Assembly: GCF_013408825.1 (NCBI RefSeq) | Contig: NZ_JACCBZ010000004.1 | Location: 305,620-369,619 of the forward strand | Reading direction: 5' to 3' | Length of the DNA: 64,000 nucleotides | Source: Mucilaginibacter tundrae | Lineage (GTDB): Bacteria > Bacteroidota > Bacteroidia > Sphingobacteriales > Sphingobacteriaceae | Part shown: piece after piece, positions 25,931-35,500 of the stretch | Numbering within the stretch: the first letter of the stretch is position 1 | Layout: the number at the start of each line of letters is the position of its first letter | Program-made: the position numbers and the translations under genes | The notes under the pieces: model-generated | Database searches by the model: none | The model's input: only the letters and a program-made list of their open reading frames with translations | What the model was told of the DNA's origin: nothing

Positions 25931-28900
25931 ATGAAAGACCAGGAAAAAGAATTCGGCCCCTCAAGCTGGGCCATCGATAATAAACGGGCGGTTTACGTAC
26001 TTATATTTTTGCTTACTGTATTGGGTTTTTCAACCTATAACAGCTTGCCTAAAGAAAACTTTCCGGATATCACTATCCCTAAGGTTTATATAACCACAAC
26101 TTATTTAGGTCAGTCGCCTCAAAATATCGAGATGCTGGTAACCCGTCAGTTAGAGAAGCAATTAAAATCGCTTAAAGGTTTAAAAAAGGTTACATCTAAC
26201 ACACAGCAAAACGTTTCGGTAATTACAACAGAATTTAATACCGATGTTAAGATCCGTGACGCGAAAGAGGATGTCAAAGATGCGGTAGATAAAGCAAAAC
26301 AAGATCTTCCGCAAAATGACGCCAACTTAAAAGAATCAGATATATCAGATATTGATGTGGCCGACCAGCCGATATTATACGTGAATATATCAGGTGATTA
26401 CGATCTGAAAAAATTGAAGGAATATGCTGATAACCTGAAGGATGATATCGAAGGTATGAAGCAAATATCCAAGGTGGATGAAATCGGTGCTTTAAAGCCA
26501 AATATCCAGATCAATGTGGATATGAATAAAATGGCAGCTGCGCAAATTGGCTATGGCGATATTATCCAGGCGATCGGCAACGAAAATATTCTTTCAACCG
26601 CGGGAACTATTACAGCTGCAGGTGAGCAAAGAACAGTTGATATTAAAGAGGATTTTAAGAATGCTGCCGAAGTAGCCGCTATGGTGATCAGGAACCCAAC
26701 GGGTAAAGCTGTTTACCTGAGCGATATTGCACAAGTGAAGGATGGTTTTCAGGACCAGGAAAGCTACGCGCGTTTAAAAACACCCAATAGTCCCGATTTT
26801 AAAAACGTAATTACACTGAATGTAAGTAAAAGAACAGGTGAAAACTTGATCGAAGCTTCGGATCAGATCAATGCACTGATCAAACAAAAGGAAAGTACTG
26901 TTTTTCCAAGAGGATTGAATATTACCGTTACCGGTGATCAATCAGACAAAACACGTACAACACTGAACGATCTGATCAACACTATTATCATCGGTTTTAT
27001 ATTGGTAACCGTTATCCTCATGTTTTTTATGGGTAGCACTAATGCTATATTTGTGGCATTATCAGTTCCGCTGTCATGTTTCATAGCATTTTTAATTATG
27101 CCGGTCATCGGCTTTACGCTGAATATGATTGTGTTATTCTCGTTCCTGCTGGCATTAGGTATTGTGGTGGATGATGCTATTGTGGTAATAGAAAACACGC
27201 ACCGTATTTTTGCTAACGGCAAAGTACCAATTACCAAAGCAGCTAAAATAGCCGCAGGTGAGGTATTTATGCCTGTGTTCTCAGGAACCATGACTACGCT
27301 TGCACCATTTATTCCGCTTGCATTTTGGCATAGCTTAATTGGTAGCTTCATGTTCTTCCTGCCAATAACACTGATTATAACTTTATTGGCATCATTGGTT
27401 GTCGCTTATATTATGAATCCAGTTTTCGCGGTTGATTTTATGAAGGCACACCATGAGGGCGAACACGATAATCAACGCTTTGACCGTAAAACGACTCGCA
27501 CTACATTGATTATGGCGGGTATTGCAGGATTTTTCTATCTGTTGGCGGCGGCCGGTAAAGCAAGTATCGGTATTGGAAACTTTCTTGTGCTAATTATAGC
27601 ATTGTACCTTTTCAACCACTTTGTTTTATTAAAAGTTATAGATAGGTTCCAGAAAAATGTTTGGCCACGTTTCCAAACATGGTATGCCAAATGGCTCGAG
27701 CGTGCGGTACATAACCCATGGTGGGTGTTGGGTGGCATGGTAGTGTTATTCTTTTTTACCATTGGTTTTTCAATCGCCAGCAAGCTTGATGTGGAATTGT
27801 TCCCATCATCCGATCCTAACTTCGTATATGTATACGTAACTATGCCGATTGGTACAGCTCAATCCTATACCAACCAGGTAGTTGGCCAGTTGGAGAAGAA
27901 AGTAGCGCAGGTTGTTGAACCTGATAAAGACATTGTATCATCAATTATATCAAACGTATCAGTAGGGGTAACCGACCCAAGCGATGAAGATCAGGGGACT
28001 TACTACAATAAAGGAAAGATCACTGTTGCTTTTGTTGAATATGGCAAACGAAATGGTAAGGATACCAAGAAGATATTAGATAGGATACGTTCATCAGTTC
28101 AGGGCGTTCCGGGTGCACAAATAGCAGTAGCACAGGAAGCCAGTGGCCCGCCGGTTCAAAAAGATATTAGTTTGGAAATAGCTGGTGATAATCTGGACAC
28201 ACTGGTAAATACGGCAGGACGACTTAAAAAGTTTATTAACCAACAGGGCATTGTCGGAATTGAAAATTTGGTGCCAGATGTTCAGAGTGATAAACCTGAA
28301 ATTGTGTTTGATGTAGATAGGGAACGGGCGAATCGCGAAGGAATTACAACAAGTCAAATCAACCAGGCATTAGCTGCCTCTATTTATGGAATAAAAGCAT
28401 CAGATTACCGGAACACGACAGAGGATAATTACGAGATCGATGTCCGTTCACAGGAAGATCAGCGAAATGATATTGACGCATTAAAAAACTTAAAAATCAC
28501 CTATCGCGATATTGCTACAGGTGGTACGATAAGACAAGTGCCAATCTCGGCATTTACTGATGTTCGTTATACAAATACTTATGCTAACATCAAGCGTAAA
28601 CAACAAAGGCGTGTGGTTACCTTAGGATCAAATGTAATAAAACCTAATACACCAGCTGATGTAAACGCGCAGATAGCACAGGCAATCAAAAACTTTAAAT
28701 TACCTGAGAACGTATCTATCAGGATGGGTGGCTCGCAGGAAGACCAGGCTGAAACTGGTAGTTTCCTGGGTACTGCATTGCTGATCTCTTTTGGTTTGAT
28801 ATTGGTTATCCTGATGGCGTTATTTAATTCCATCGGTAAAACGTTAATCATATTGAGCGAGATCTTCTTCAGTATCATTGGTGTGTTCCTAGGCTTAAGT

Positions 28901-29362
28901 ATCTTCCACATGACATTCTCAATTGTAATGTCTGGTGTTGGTATTATCGCTTTGGCGGGTGTAGTTGTTCGTAATGGTATATTGCTTGTTGAATTTTCGG
29001 ATATGTTACTTGAGCAGGGTGCAACTATCCACGATGCCGTGGTTGAAGCTGCCAGAACACGTATGACACCAGTACTGCTTACAGCCAGTGCGGCAATATT
29101 AGGGTTGATACCGCTTGCTGTAGGCTTTAATATTGATTTTGCCGGTTTATTTACGGCAGGTAAGCCGCACATTTATTTTGGTGGTGATAACGTAGCCTTC
29201 TGGGGTCCACTATCGTGGACAATGATATTCGGTTTAGGATTCGCTACCATTATCACGCTTATAATTGTTCCTTGTATGTACCTGATAAGGTATAACATGA
29301 AGGAAAATTTAAGAAAGTGGCGTGAAAAAGGCAAACAACCCAATGAATTGAAAGCGGTATAA
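25931..29362 (+). CDS. RND efflux pump, inner membrane
   Basis: 1143 residues, slightly longer than AcrB (about 1050). Twelve membrane helices are arranged 1+5 and 1+5 with two large periplasmic loops. The proton-relay aspartate pair lies in helix 4 (ALGIVVDDAIVVIEN). A soluble or membrane insertion around 505-570 (between helices 6 and 7) explains part of the extra length. It exports drugs or small toxic molecules using the proton gradient. It is only distantly similar to the two pumps at 54994-61574, so it is a separate system. Confidence 0.93.
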   Translation: MKDQEKEFGPSSWAIDNKRAVYVLIFLLTVLGFSTYNSLPKENFPDITIPKVYITTTYLGQSPQNIEMLVTRQLEKQLKSLKGLKKVTSNTQQNVSVITTEFNTDVKIRDAKEDVKDAVDKAKQDLPQNDANLKESDISDIDVADQPILYVNISGDYDLKKLKEYADNLKDDIEGMKQISKVDEIGALKPNIQINVDMNKMAAAQIGYGDIIQAIGNENILSTAGTITAAGEQRTVDIKEDFKNAAEVAAMVIRNPTGKAVYLSDIAQVKDGFQDQESYARLKTPNSPDFKNVITLNVSKRTGENLIEASDQINALIKQKESTVFPRGLNITVTGDQSDKTRTTLNDLINTIIIGFILVTVILMFFMGSTNAIFVALSVPLSCFIAFLIMPVIGFTLNMIVLFSFLLALGIVVDDAIVVIENTHRIFANGKVPITKAAKIAAGEVFMPVFSGTMTTLAPFIPLAFWHSLIGSFMFFLPITLIITLLASLVVAYIMNPVFAVDFMKAHHEGEHDNQRFDRKTTRTTLIMAGIAGFFYLLAAAGKASIGIGNFLVLIIALYLFNHFVLLKVIDRFQKNVWPRFQTWYAKWLERAVHNPWWVLGGMVVLFFFTIGFSIASKLDVELFPSSDPNFVYVYVTMPIGTAQSYTNQVVGQLEKKVAQVVEPDKDIVSSIISNVSVGVTDPSDEDQGTYYNKGKITVAFVEYGKRNGKDTKKILDRIRSSVQGVPGAQIAVAQEASGPPVQKDISLEIAGDNLDTLVNTAGRLKKFINQQGIVGIENLVPDVQSDKPEIVFDVDRERANREGITTSQINQALAASIYGIKASDYRNTTEDNYEIDVRSQEDQRNDIDALKNLKITYRDIATGGTIRQVPISAFTDVRYTNTYANIKRKQQRRVVTLGSNVIKPNTPADVNAQIAQAIKNFKLPENVSIRMGGSQEDQAETGSFLGTALLISFGLILVILMALFNSIGKTLIILSEIFFSIIGVFLGLSIFHMTFSIVMSGVGIIALAGVVVRNGILLVEFSDMLLEQGATIHDAVVEAARTRMTPVLLTASAAILGLIPLAVGFNIDFAGLFTAGKPHIYFGGDNVAFWGPLSWTMIFGLGFATIITLIIVPCMYLIRYNMKENLRKWREKGKQPNELKAV

Positions 29363-29385
29363 TTAAAGTATACTGTATAATTTAA

Positions 29386-29413
29386 GAGCCATTCTGGTCA
29401 ACCAGATTGGCTC
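29386..29413 (+). terminator. Terminator of the first RND operon
   Basis: GAGCCATTCTGGT and ACCAGATTGGCTC pair over 13 positions with one mismatch, followed by TTTT. It lies 24 bases after the pump stop. The stem also faces the end of the convergent gene at 29426, so it may act in both directions. Confidence 0.8.
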
Positions 29414-29425
29414 TTTTAATATTCG

Positions 29426-29968
29426 CTATTTTTTGATTTTTTTGATTAGCTTTTTTAGGTCGAGTAATTTTTCAATTTTGTTAAAACGTCTTTCATTCCT
29501 GCTACCCGCATCAAGTGCATCGTAAGCCAAGCCTGCGGTTATTGCATAAACAGCATGGTGTAAAGCGTCAATAGCAATTGCTTTGGGTTCTTCTTCCGTT
29601 ACAGGTGGTTCGGCATTAAATGCAGGCAACATGATCATGGATGTACCCCAAATTGCCGCGAAATGGGCCGCCGTTGCAGGCCATCCTTTTAAACCGGTAA
29701 GTGATATAATACCACGTGCTATTCCCCAACTAGTACCGTAAGCCCAGTGTAATTCCTGCGACATTTTTTCTTTTTTACCAGCTACTGGCTCAGCACCCAC
29801 GGTTTCTTCGGCTACCTTAACCGGCGCATCGCTTGGTTTGCGCTTGGTTATTTTCATCTCTATCATTTGCGAAATAGTAATAGCGGCGGTTGCTGCCAGG
29901 CCTGCGAGTAAGCCTTTTCCTATTGCGCCGCCCAATTCGCCAAGGGCATTATTTTGATGTATTTTCAT
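29426..29968 (-). CDS. Membrane protein, DUF1440/YagU-like
   Basis: 180 residues with hydrophobic segments near 15-35, 85-105, 108-128 and 140-160 and a charged linker at 45-75. Small glycine/alanine-rich helices (GKGLLAGLAATAAITISQ) resemble the YagU/DUF1440 inner membrane proteins; this assignment is from general appearance and is weak. Function is unknown. It is convergent with the RND operon and divergent from the small gene at 30079. Confidence 0.6.
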   Translation of the reverse strand: MKIHQNNALGELGGAIGKGLLAGLAATAAITISQMIEMKITKRKPSDAPVKVAEETVGAEPVAGKKEKMSQELHWAYGTSWGIARGIISLTGLKGWPATAAHFAAIWGTSMIMLPAFNAEPPVTEEEPKAIAIDALHHAVYAITAGLAYDALDAGSRNERRFNKIEKLLDLKKLIKKIKK

Positions 29969-30078
29969 ATTGATGGGTTTTTATAAACATTGTTATACAA
30001 TTTATGTACCAATACATTTTGGGAATGATTATTGTATTTATTAATTTATAAGAAAATTATCTACCTAAAAATACTGAT

Positions 30079-30336
30079 ATGAATATTTTACAACTTAACC
30101 CACAAATTGTGGTGTATACCCCGCTTGGTACAGGGTTGGCCTATTTTATAATGGATTACGGTATGAGCGTAAATTCATGCTGGGTAGTACGCCTGGCAAA
30201 AGGCGAAGTTAAGCACTTCGACTCAAATGATATTCGTGTGGAGGGTAACCCAACCTACGGCTTCCCGTTAAAACCCGAGATCCCTGATTCGTGGATGACG
30301 CTAAAGGAAAAAGAAAAATTAGTAAAAGGAAATTAA
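30079..30336 (+). CDS. Uncharacterised 85-residue protein
   Basis: A compact beta-rich protein (TPLGTGLAYFIMDYGMSV... SCWVVRLAKGEVKHFDSNDIRVEGN) that looks like a single small domain of SH3 or cold-shock size, with no signal or membrane segment. I recognise no family. It is 2 bases ahead of the DUF4126-like gene, so both are probably cotranscribed. Confidence 0.65.
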   Translation: MNILQLNPQIVVYTPLGTGLAYFIMDYGMSVNSCWVVRLAKGEVKHFDSNDIRVEGNPTYGFPLKPEIPDSWMTLKEKEKLVKGN

Positions 30337-30338
30337 TT

Positions 30339-30830
30339 ATGATGAAGATCAAAGAAATATCGCACCCGTTTTGGCAGGTGCTGGGGATAGGTACGCTTGC
30401 AGGCATGCGCACTTCATCAGCGCCGGCAATTACCAGCCAAATATTAAGTCACCATCATTCAAAAAGAATTGAGCATTCCCCACTTAATTTTATGCAATCT
30501 AAAACGGTAGCAAATACGCTCACATTTTTGACAATAGGCGAAGTGATAATGGACAAACTACCGTCAACCCCAAACAGAATAAAACCTGCCGGTTTCGCAT
30601 TCAGGTGTTTATCTGGTGCATTGGCTGGCGCTAGTATTTATAAAGCTACAGGGGGCAATGTCTTTACAGGTGCATTTTTAGGATCTGCATCGGCAGCCGC
30701 ATCAACATATTTAAGCTTTTTACTACGAAAAACTACCGTAGAAAAAACCAAGCTTTTTGACCCGATAATCGGCGCTATTGAAGATGCTTTGGTAATAGGG
30801 GCAGGAGTAGGACTTATCCAAATCGCGTAA
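30339..30830 (+). CDS. DUF4126-like membrane protein
   Basis: 163 residues from the ATG at 30339 (a second ATG follows directly). The frame runs further upstream inside the previous gene but without support. Features: an N-terminal LAGMRTSSAPAI segment, a central DKLPSTPNRIKPAGFAFR and glycine-rich helices afterwards. The G-x-R-T...DKxPxxPNR pattern is that of DUF4126 membrane proteins of unknown function. Confidence 0.65.
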   Translation: MMKIKEISHPFWQVLGIGTLAGMRTSSAPAITSQILSHHHSKRIEHSPLNFMQSKTVANTLTFLTIGEVIMDKLPSTPNRIKPAGFAFRCLSGALAGASIYKATGGNVFTGAFLGSASAAASTYLSFLLRKTTVEKTKLFDPIIGAIEDALVIGAGVGLIQIA

Positions 30831-30862
30831 AAATTAACAACTGTCAACAATACGTAAAAAAC

Positions 30863-30890
30863 TTATTGTATACGCGCACGCATACAATAA
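30863..30890. promoter_or_regulatory. 28-bp palindrome, possible operator
   Basis: TTATTGTAT (30863-30871) and ATACAATAA (30882-30890) are perfect 9-bp arms around a 10-base GC-rich centre. It lies 5 bases before a TAGTTTTG -7 box, an operator position; it could also be a transcript-end hairpin for the upstream gene, but no T run follows. Confidence 0.4.
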
Positions 30891-30895
30891 ATTGG

Positions 30896-31036
30896 TAGTT
30901 TTGGGTGTCTTAAAAATGAGGTTTCAAATAGGTTTACAAATCTTATTTAAAATTCTATAAGTACTACTTTTTGGTTAGAGGTGGTTGTTTAGAGTGATTG
31001 ATAGCGGACCGGAAGATATTCTTTCGGTCTGTTTTT
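30896..31036 (+). ncRNA. Candidate short transcript between promoter box and terminator
   Basis: TAGTTTTG at 30896-30903 exactly matches TAnnTTTG; a strong terminator (GACCGGAAGA-TATT-CTTTCGGTC then T7) ends at about 31036. The enclosed transcript of roughly 125 nt contains only a 14-codon frame (ATG at 30915, peptide MRFQIGLQILFKIL). There is no -33 TTG at proper distance. It could be a small RNA, or the terminator could simply serve the DUF4126-like gene. Confidence 0.35.
31010..31036 (+). terminator. Rho-independent terminator
   Basis: A 10-bp stem (one G-U pair) with a TATT loop, followed by TGTTTTTTT. The minus-strand gene at 31037 ends against it. Confidence 0.8.
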
Positions 31037-31456
31037 TTAATCCTCATTCAAATTTAAAACTTCCCAGCTACTTTCATCTGCTACTGCGCCACCCTTGTAC
31101 TTTAACGTAATTTCGAAGTTTGTTTTTAAAAGATCACCACCCCTGGTTTTAGTGTTAACCACTGAGCGTATAATAAAAACGGAATCAGCTTTTTTACCAT
31201 ATTCATAACCATCTTCAGAAAAGCTGGCACCGCTTCCCTTTAATGTCGGCAGTACAAATTGTTTAGCAACACTATACACCTCGTTGCTAGATGGCATACC
31301 GCTAAACATTGTATTTATATCATTGTCGCCCGATAAGGCAAACTTGACAACTATTATTATAAATACTATCGCTAACAATAATATTATCCAAACAACCTTT
31401 ACGGCTGACTTTTTTTTCTGTTTTTTGTGAGCGAGATAATTCTTTTGTGGCTCCAT
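31037..31456 (-). CDS. Single-pass membrane protein, unknown function
   Basis: 139 residues: a very basic N-terminus (HKKQKKKSAVK), one membrane helix at about 21-43 and a periplasmic or extracytoplasmic C-terminal domain of 95 residues. The tail (EITLKYKGG...WEVLNL) resembles a small NTF2/cytochrome-assembly-type beta domain, but no family is certain. It lies downstream of, and on the same strand as, the PorP gene with a 30-base gap, so it may share that transcript. Confidence 0.6.
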   Translation of the reverse strand: MEPQKNYLAHKKQKKKSAVKVVWIILLLAIVFIIIVVKFALSGDNDINTMFSGMPSSNEVYSVAKQFVLPTLKGSGASFSEDGYEYGKKADSVFIIRSVVNTKTRGGDLLKTNFEITLKYKGGAVADESSWEVLNLNED

Positions 31457-31486
31457 TAAATTTATGCAGTCTTTTATTTTGCAAAA

Positions 31487-32527
31487 TTAATAAAAATCAT
31501 AACAATGTGTATTGCCTTCAAATTTTGGTGGTGCATCTTGCCTGTTCGGGTTTACCGTTTGATAATTTATACTTGCCTCGCTGCTACCGCTTGTGCCGCC
31601 ATAACCTAACCCTGAAACCTGTGCATCATGACTTACGCCTAACCTGAATTTTTCTTCAGTTTCTCTGTTTACAAACAGATCAAACACAAGTGATATTACA
31701 ATCGCGCTTGGGCCGCTTTCCCCACCTGAACGATACATCAAACCGGCGCTTACACTGCGGTGTTTATACTCAAGCCCCGCGGCTGTAGATTGTGATGCAG
31801 ATTGCTTGTAATACACAACAGATGGGATTAAATAAGATTTCTCATCATCAGGCATGTTCTCATCAGGATCCAGATCTAACCGATAAGTCATATAAGCGGT
31901 AGTCCGGAATGGTAATTTAACAGGCACCCCCGTAAATGAATCATTTGGGCTGTTAAGATGTTGCATCGCGCCACCCACCATAAAATTCCCTACTACAAGG
32001 TTGATCCCTGCACCTGTATCAAAATAATATTTATTGTTAAATGTTAAAGCATCTGCTGCAGACGATGCACCCGGAATAATCCCAAGTTGCGGATCTATCT
32101 GATCATCAAATACCAATTTGCTGTAATCTATATTCCGGTTGCCAACACCTGCCTGTATCCCGAATGATAGTATATAATTATCCGAGCCTACACTATATGA
32201 ATAAATGCCCGCTATACTATTTGTATTTAAAAATTCACCACCCTCGCTGCTGCGATTAAACATTATGCCTACGCCGCCGCCAAATTGGGGTATATTGTAA
32301 TCCAACGCCGCGGTAAAATAATTGGAGGGGCTCCCAGACGTTGTATATTGATTACGGTAATTAAAGTTCGCCCTGAAATCACCCTGAAACTGACCATTTA
32401 ACGCAGGGTTTAAATAAACCGGGGCATTAAAATATTGTGAATACAAATGATCTTGCCCACGCGCGTTTAATCCCGTAAACAATAAAACGGTAACATATAA
32501 TATATATCGTTTTCTCAAATCCATCAT
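31487..32527 (-). CDS. PorP/SprF family type IX secretion membrane protein
   Basis: 346 residues, outer membrane beta-barrel. After a signal peptide (GLNARGQ), the family opening DHLYSQYFNAPVYLNPAL is clear, followed by repeated amphipathic beta strands. PorP/SprF proteins are partners needed for export or surface attachment of type IX substrates with the gliding-type C-terminal domain. Its start overlaps the stop of the adhesin gene by 4 bases (ATGA), so the two are made together, which supports the partner relation. Confidence 0.93.
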   Translation of the reverse strand: MMDLRKRYILYVTVLLFTGLNARGQDHLYSQYFNAPVYLNPALNGQFQGDFRANFNYRNQYTTSGSPSNYFTAALDYNIPQFGGGVGIMFNRSSEGGEFLNTNSIAGIYSYSVGSDNYILSFGIQAGVGNRNIDYSKLVFDDQIDPQLGIIPGASSAADALTFNNKYYFDTGAGINLVVGNFMVGGAMQHLNSPNDSFTGVPVKLPFRTTAYMTYRLDLDPDENMPDDEKSYLIPSVVYYKQSASQSTAAGLEYKHRSVSAGLMYRSGGESGPSAIVISLVFDLFVNRETEEKFRLGVSHDAQVSGLGYGGTSGSSEASINYQTVNPNRQDAPPKFEGNTHCYDFY

Positions 32528-35500
32528 CTTATTAAATTAACTGTCCCCGTTCTTTTTGGCGAAGAATTGTTGTAAGACATTCCCTTCCAAACAGACCCGT
32601 TTATAAAAGTAGCCGATGCTTGCCATATATATGCTCCCTGTTGCATCAATACACCCCTAAACGTGCCATCCCAACCCTCTACTGGTGATCCCTTGCTGTC
32701 TAGCTTATTGGTTTCCCAAAGCAGCTGTCCATAATTATTGAATATTTGCAGTTCCCATGTTTTAATACCCGAGCCCTTAGCCATAAATAACCGCAGATCA
32801 TACGCTGAGCCAGTAGGCATAAATGCGTTTGGTAAAAATAATTGTCCCGGTGTGCCGGTAACCCTAACAATATGTGTAACCTCACTGGTGCACGATCCAT
32901 TATTGCTAATAATTAGTTTAACTTGGTAATAACCAGTATCTGCATAGCGATGCGATGGATTTCGGGTTGTAGATGTTGCGCCATCCCCAAAATCCCATGC
33001 CCATCTGGATGGGGGGCCTGTACTTTCATCAATAAATGAAAATTCGTAGTTGGGTATAGTAGTCACACTATCAGGTTGTTCGGTAAACTGCGCAATTAGC
33101 GGTGCATTTACATTTATAACTTGTACTGTTGAATCAGCACAACCGGTAACAGTATTTGTTGCCGTTAGCGTAACTGTAAATGGCGATTTCTTAAAATCAT
33201 AATAATGCGGTTTGGGCGTAAAACTATATTCCTGTGTTGATCCGTCACCAAAATTCCAGGTATAACTTAATGATCCGGGCGGGGTACTGCCGTTTTGGGT
33301 AGTGGCATTTAAAAAAGATACCGTAGCAGCACAATCAGCACTTGTAGTAAATGCAGGCTGTGGTACAGGATAAACCGTAACGGCTATTTTCGCCGATTCA
33401 ATGCCTTGCGGCGAACAATTGTTTGCGGCTGTTATGCTTACCGAATAGCTGCCGGCATCGGTAAATGTGTATGGTAAATTTGCGATGCCTGCAACCGGTT
33501 GTTCGATTAAATTTCCGTTACTATCATAAATATTATAATGATAAGAACTACCTCCGCTTGAATTATTTACAAATGATACACTCAGCGGCGCGCAACCGGA
33601 GCTTACATTGTTTAAAATATACATCTGCGGTGTTACCGTTGGTGGCGATATCACTATAGGTATATTATTAGTAGTCGCCGATGTCCCACAAGGGCCAACA
33701 GCGGTCATATATACGTTATACTGTGTAGGTGTATTAACATTAATAGGGTTAAATATGGCATCGGTTTTATCGGTTTTATCTATCTCCTGTACTAAGGTAT
33801 TGCCATTGTATAAATAAAATTTGTAAGATGCATTGTTGCCCGGCGAAACGTTTTGTACATCTAAGGTAAATGGCCCGCAGCCTGTTGTTTGTAGCGGCAA
33901 AATCGCGGCTATTACTTTGTCTGATGTAATGTGTATTGTATCATAAACTGGTGGGCGCTGTATACAGTTGCTCAGCACGCTTAGGGTTACAATGTAACTG
34001 GTATCTATACCGTCTGTTGTTTCTTTAAACAAATGTTGTGGGCTGGCGGATGTTGAGGTCGTACCGTCACCAAAATTCCATAAAAAAGACGCACCAGACT
34101 GGTTGTTTGATGTATTGGTAAAGGTAACAGTTTGTGATCCACAGCCATTAATACTGCTTGCTTTAAAACTCGCTATAACATCGGCATTATCGGTAATATT
34201 AACCTGCGATTGGCTGTTAGCGCACGGTGATGCTCCTTTTATCACCCATGTAAATGTATAAACATTGCCACCCCGTAAGCCGCTTACAACGGTTTGATAA
34301 TTGGTAGAATCAGCGAAAGTTACCGGCGGCCCCGATGTTTGCCTCCATGCTGCCGTGAAAGTACCCGGATTATTGCCATTTAATTGATAGCTTATCGCAT
34401 TGCAAAGTGCTGTGTCCCTCCCGGCAATTGATGCTGGCGCAGGCTGGTTTACAGTAATGGTAATAGGTGTAGATGTCAAAATGTCGCAGCTCGAGTTTTG
34501 TACTACGGCTTCATATACAGTTGTTTGTGTCAAATTGTTATATATCAACGAGCTTGTGGAATCAAGCGGGGCAACGGTTTGAAAAGTTGCGCCGTTATCT
34601 GTCGATTTTTGCCAGCGTAAAACACTTCCGGTTTGGCCGGTAAGTGATATTAATCCGCTGTTGCTATTCGCGCAAACAGTTGTTGGGTTGGCCGAACTGG
34701 TAACGCCCGGCACAGTTGCCTTATTAACCGTTAGGGTGACTGTACTTTGCGATTGGCATCCCGGCGCGGCCGTAATTGTCCACTCGAACTGGTAAATATT
34801 TCCGCCAACAAGGCCGTTTACAATTGTGTTAGGTATGGTATCATTACTAAAAGTAACTCCGCTGCCTGTAATTACAGTCCATTTGCCGCTCCCAAAACCT
34901 GGAGCATTACCTTGAAGTGTATAAGTGTTTATACCGCATAACGTTGCATCGGGGCCGGCATAAGCAGTCACTGGCAATGGTTGTACGGTTATGGACACAG
35001 TTACAGGTGTACCCTGGCAACCACCAGTACTAAAAGGGGTAATAACATAAGTCACGGTAGCCGGGGTTGTGCCACTATTAACCAGTAGGTCTTTAATTTC
35101 GGTTGTATTAATTGCCGTAGTTTGGTTTGAGTTACCACTGATACTTGGCGGGGCTGTACTTGTCCAGGTATAAGTCGTCCCGGTAAATTTTGTAGTTAAG
35201 GTGATATTGGCTGGTTGGTTGCTGCAAATAACCGGGTTAGCGGCAGTAGCTGTAAGTATAGGCAGTGGTGTTACCGTAACATTTAATGTTGATGGTGTGC
35301 CCATGCATCCTAAACTGCTAATGGGGGTAATGGTATAAGCGATAACGGCATTTGTGCTCGCCGTAGGGTCAGTGTTAATTAACGAATCAGTGATCTCGCT
35401 GCTGGTACCCGATGCTGAAAAACCGGTGGCTGAACCCGATATAAGATTTGCTGTCCAGGTATAAGTGCTTGGGGAATTGCTTGATGTAATTTGATAATTT

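Noticed and set aside
28579..29172. 197-residue minus-strand frame inside the first RND pump gene
   Set aside because: Long antisense frame typical of membrane protein genes; the sense strand carries the RND motifs.
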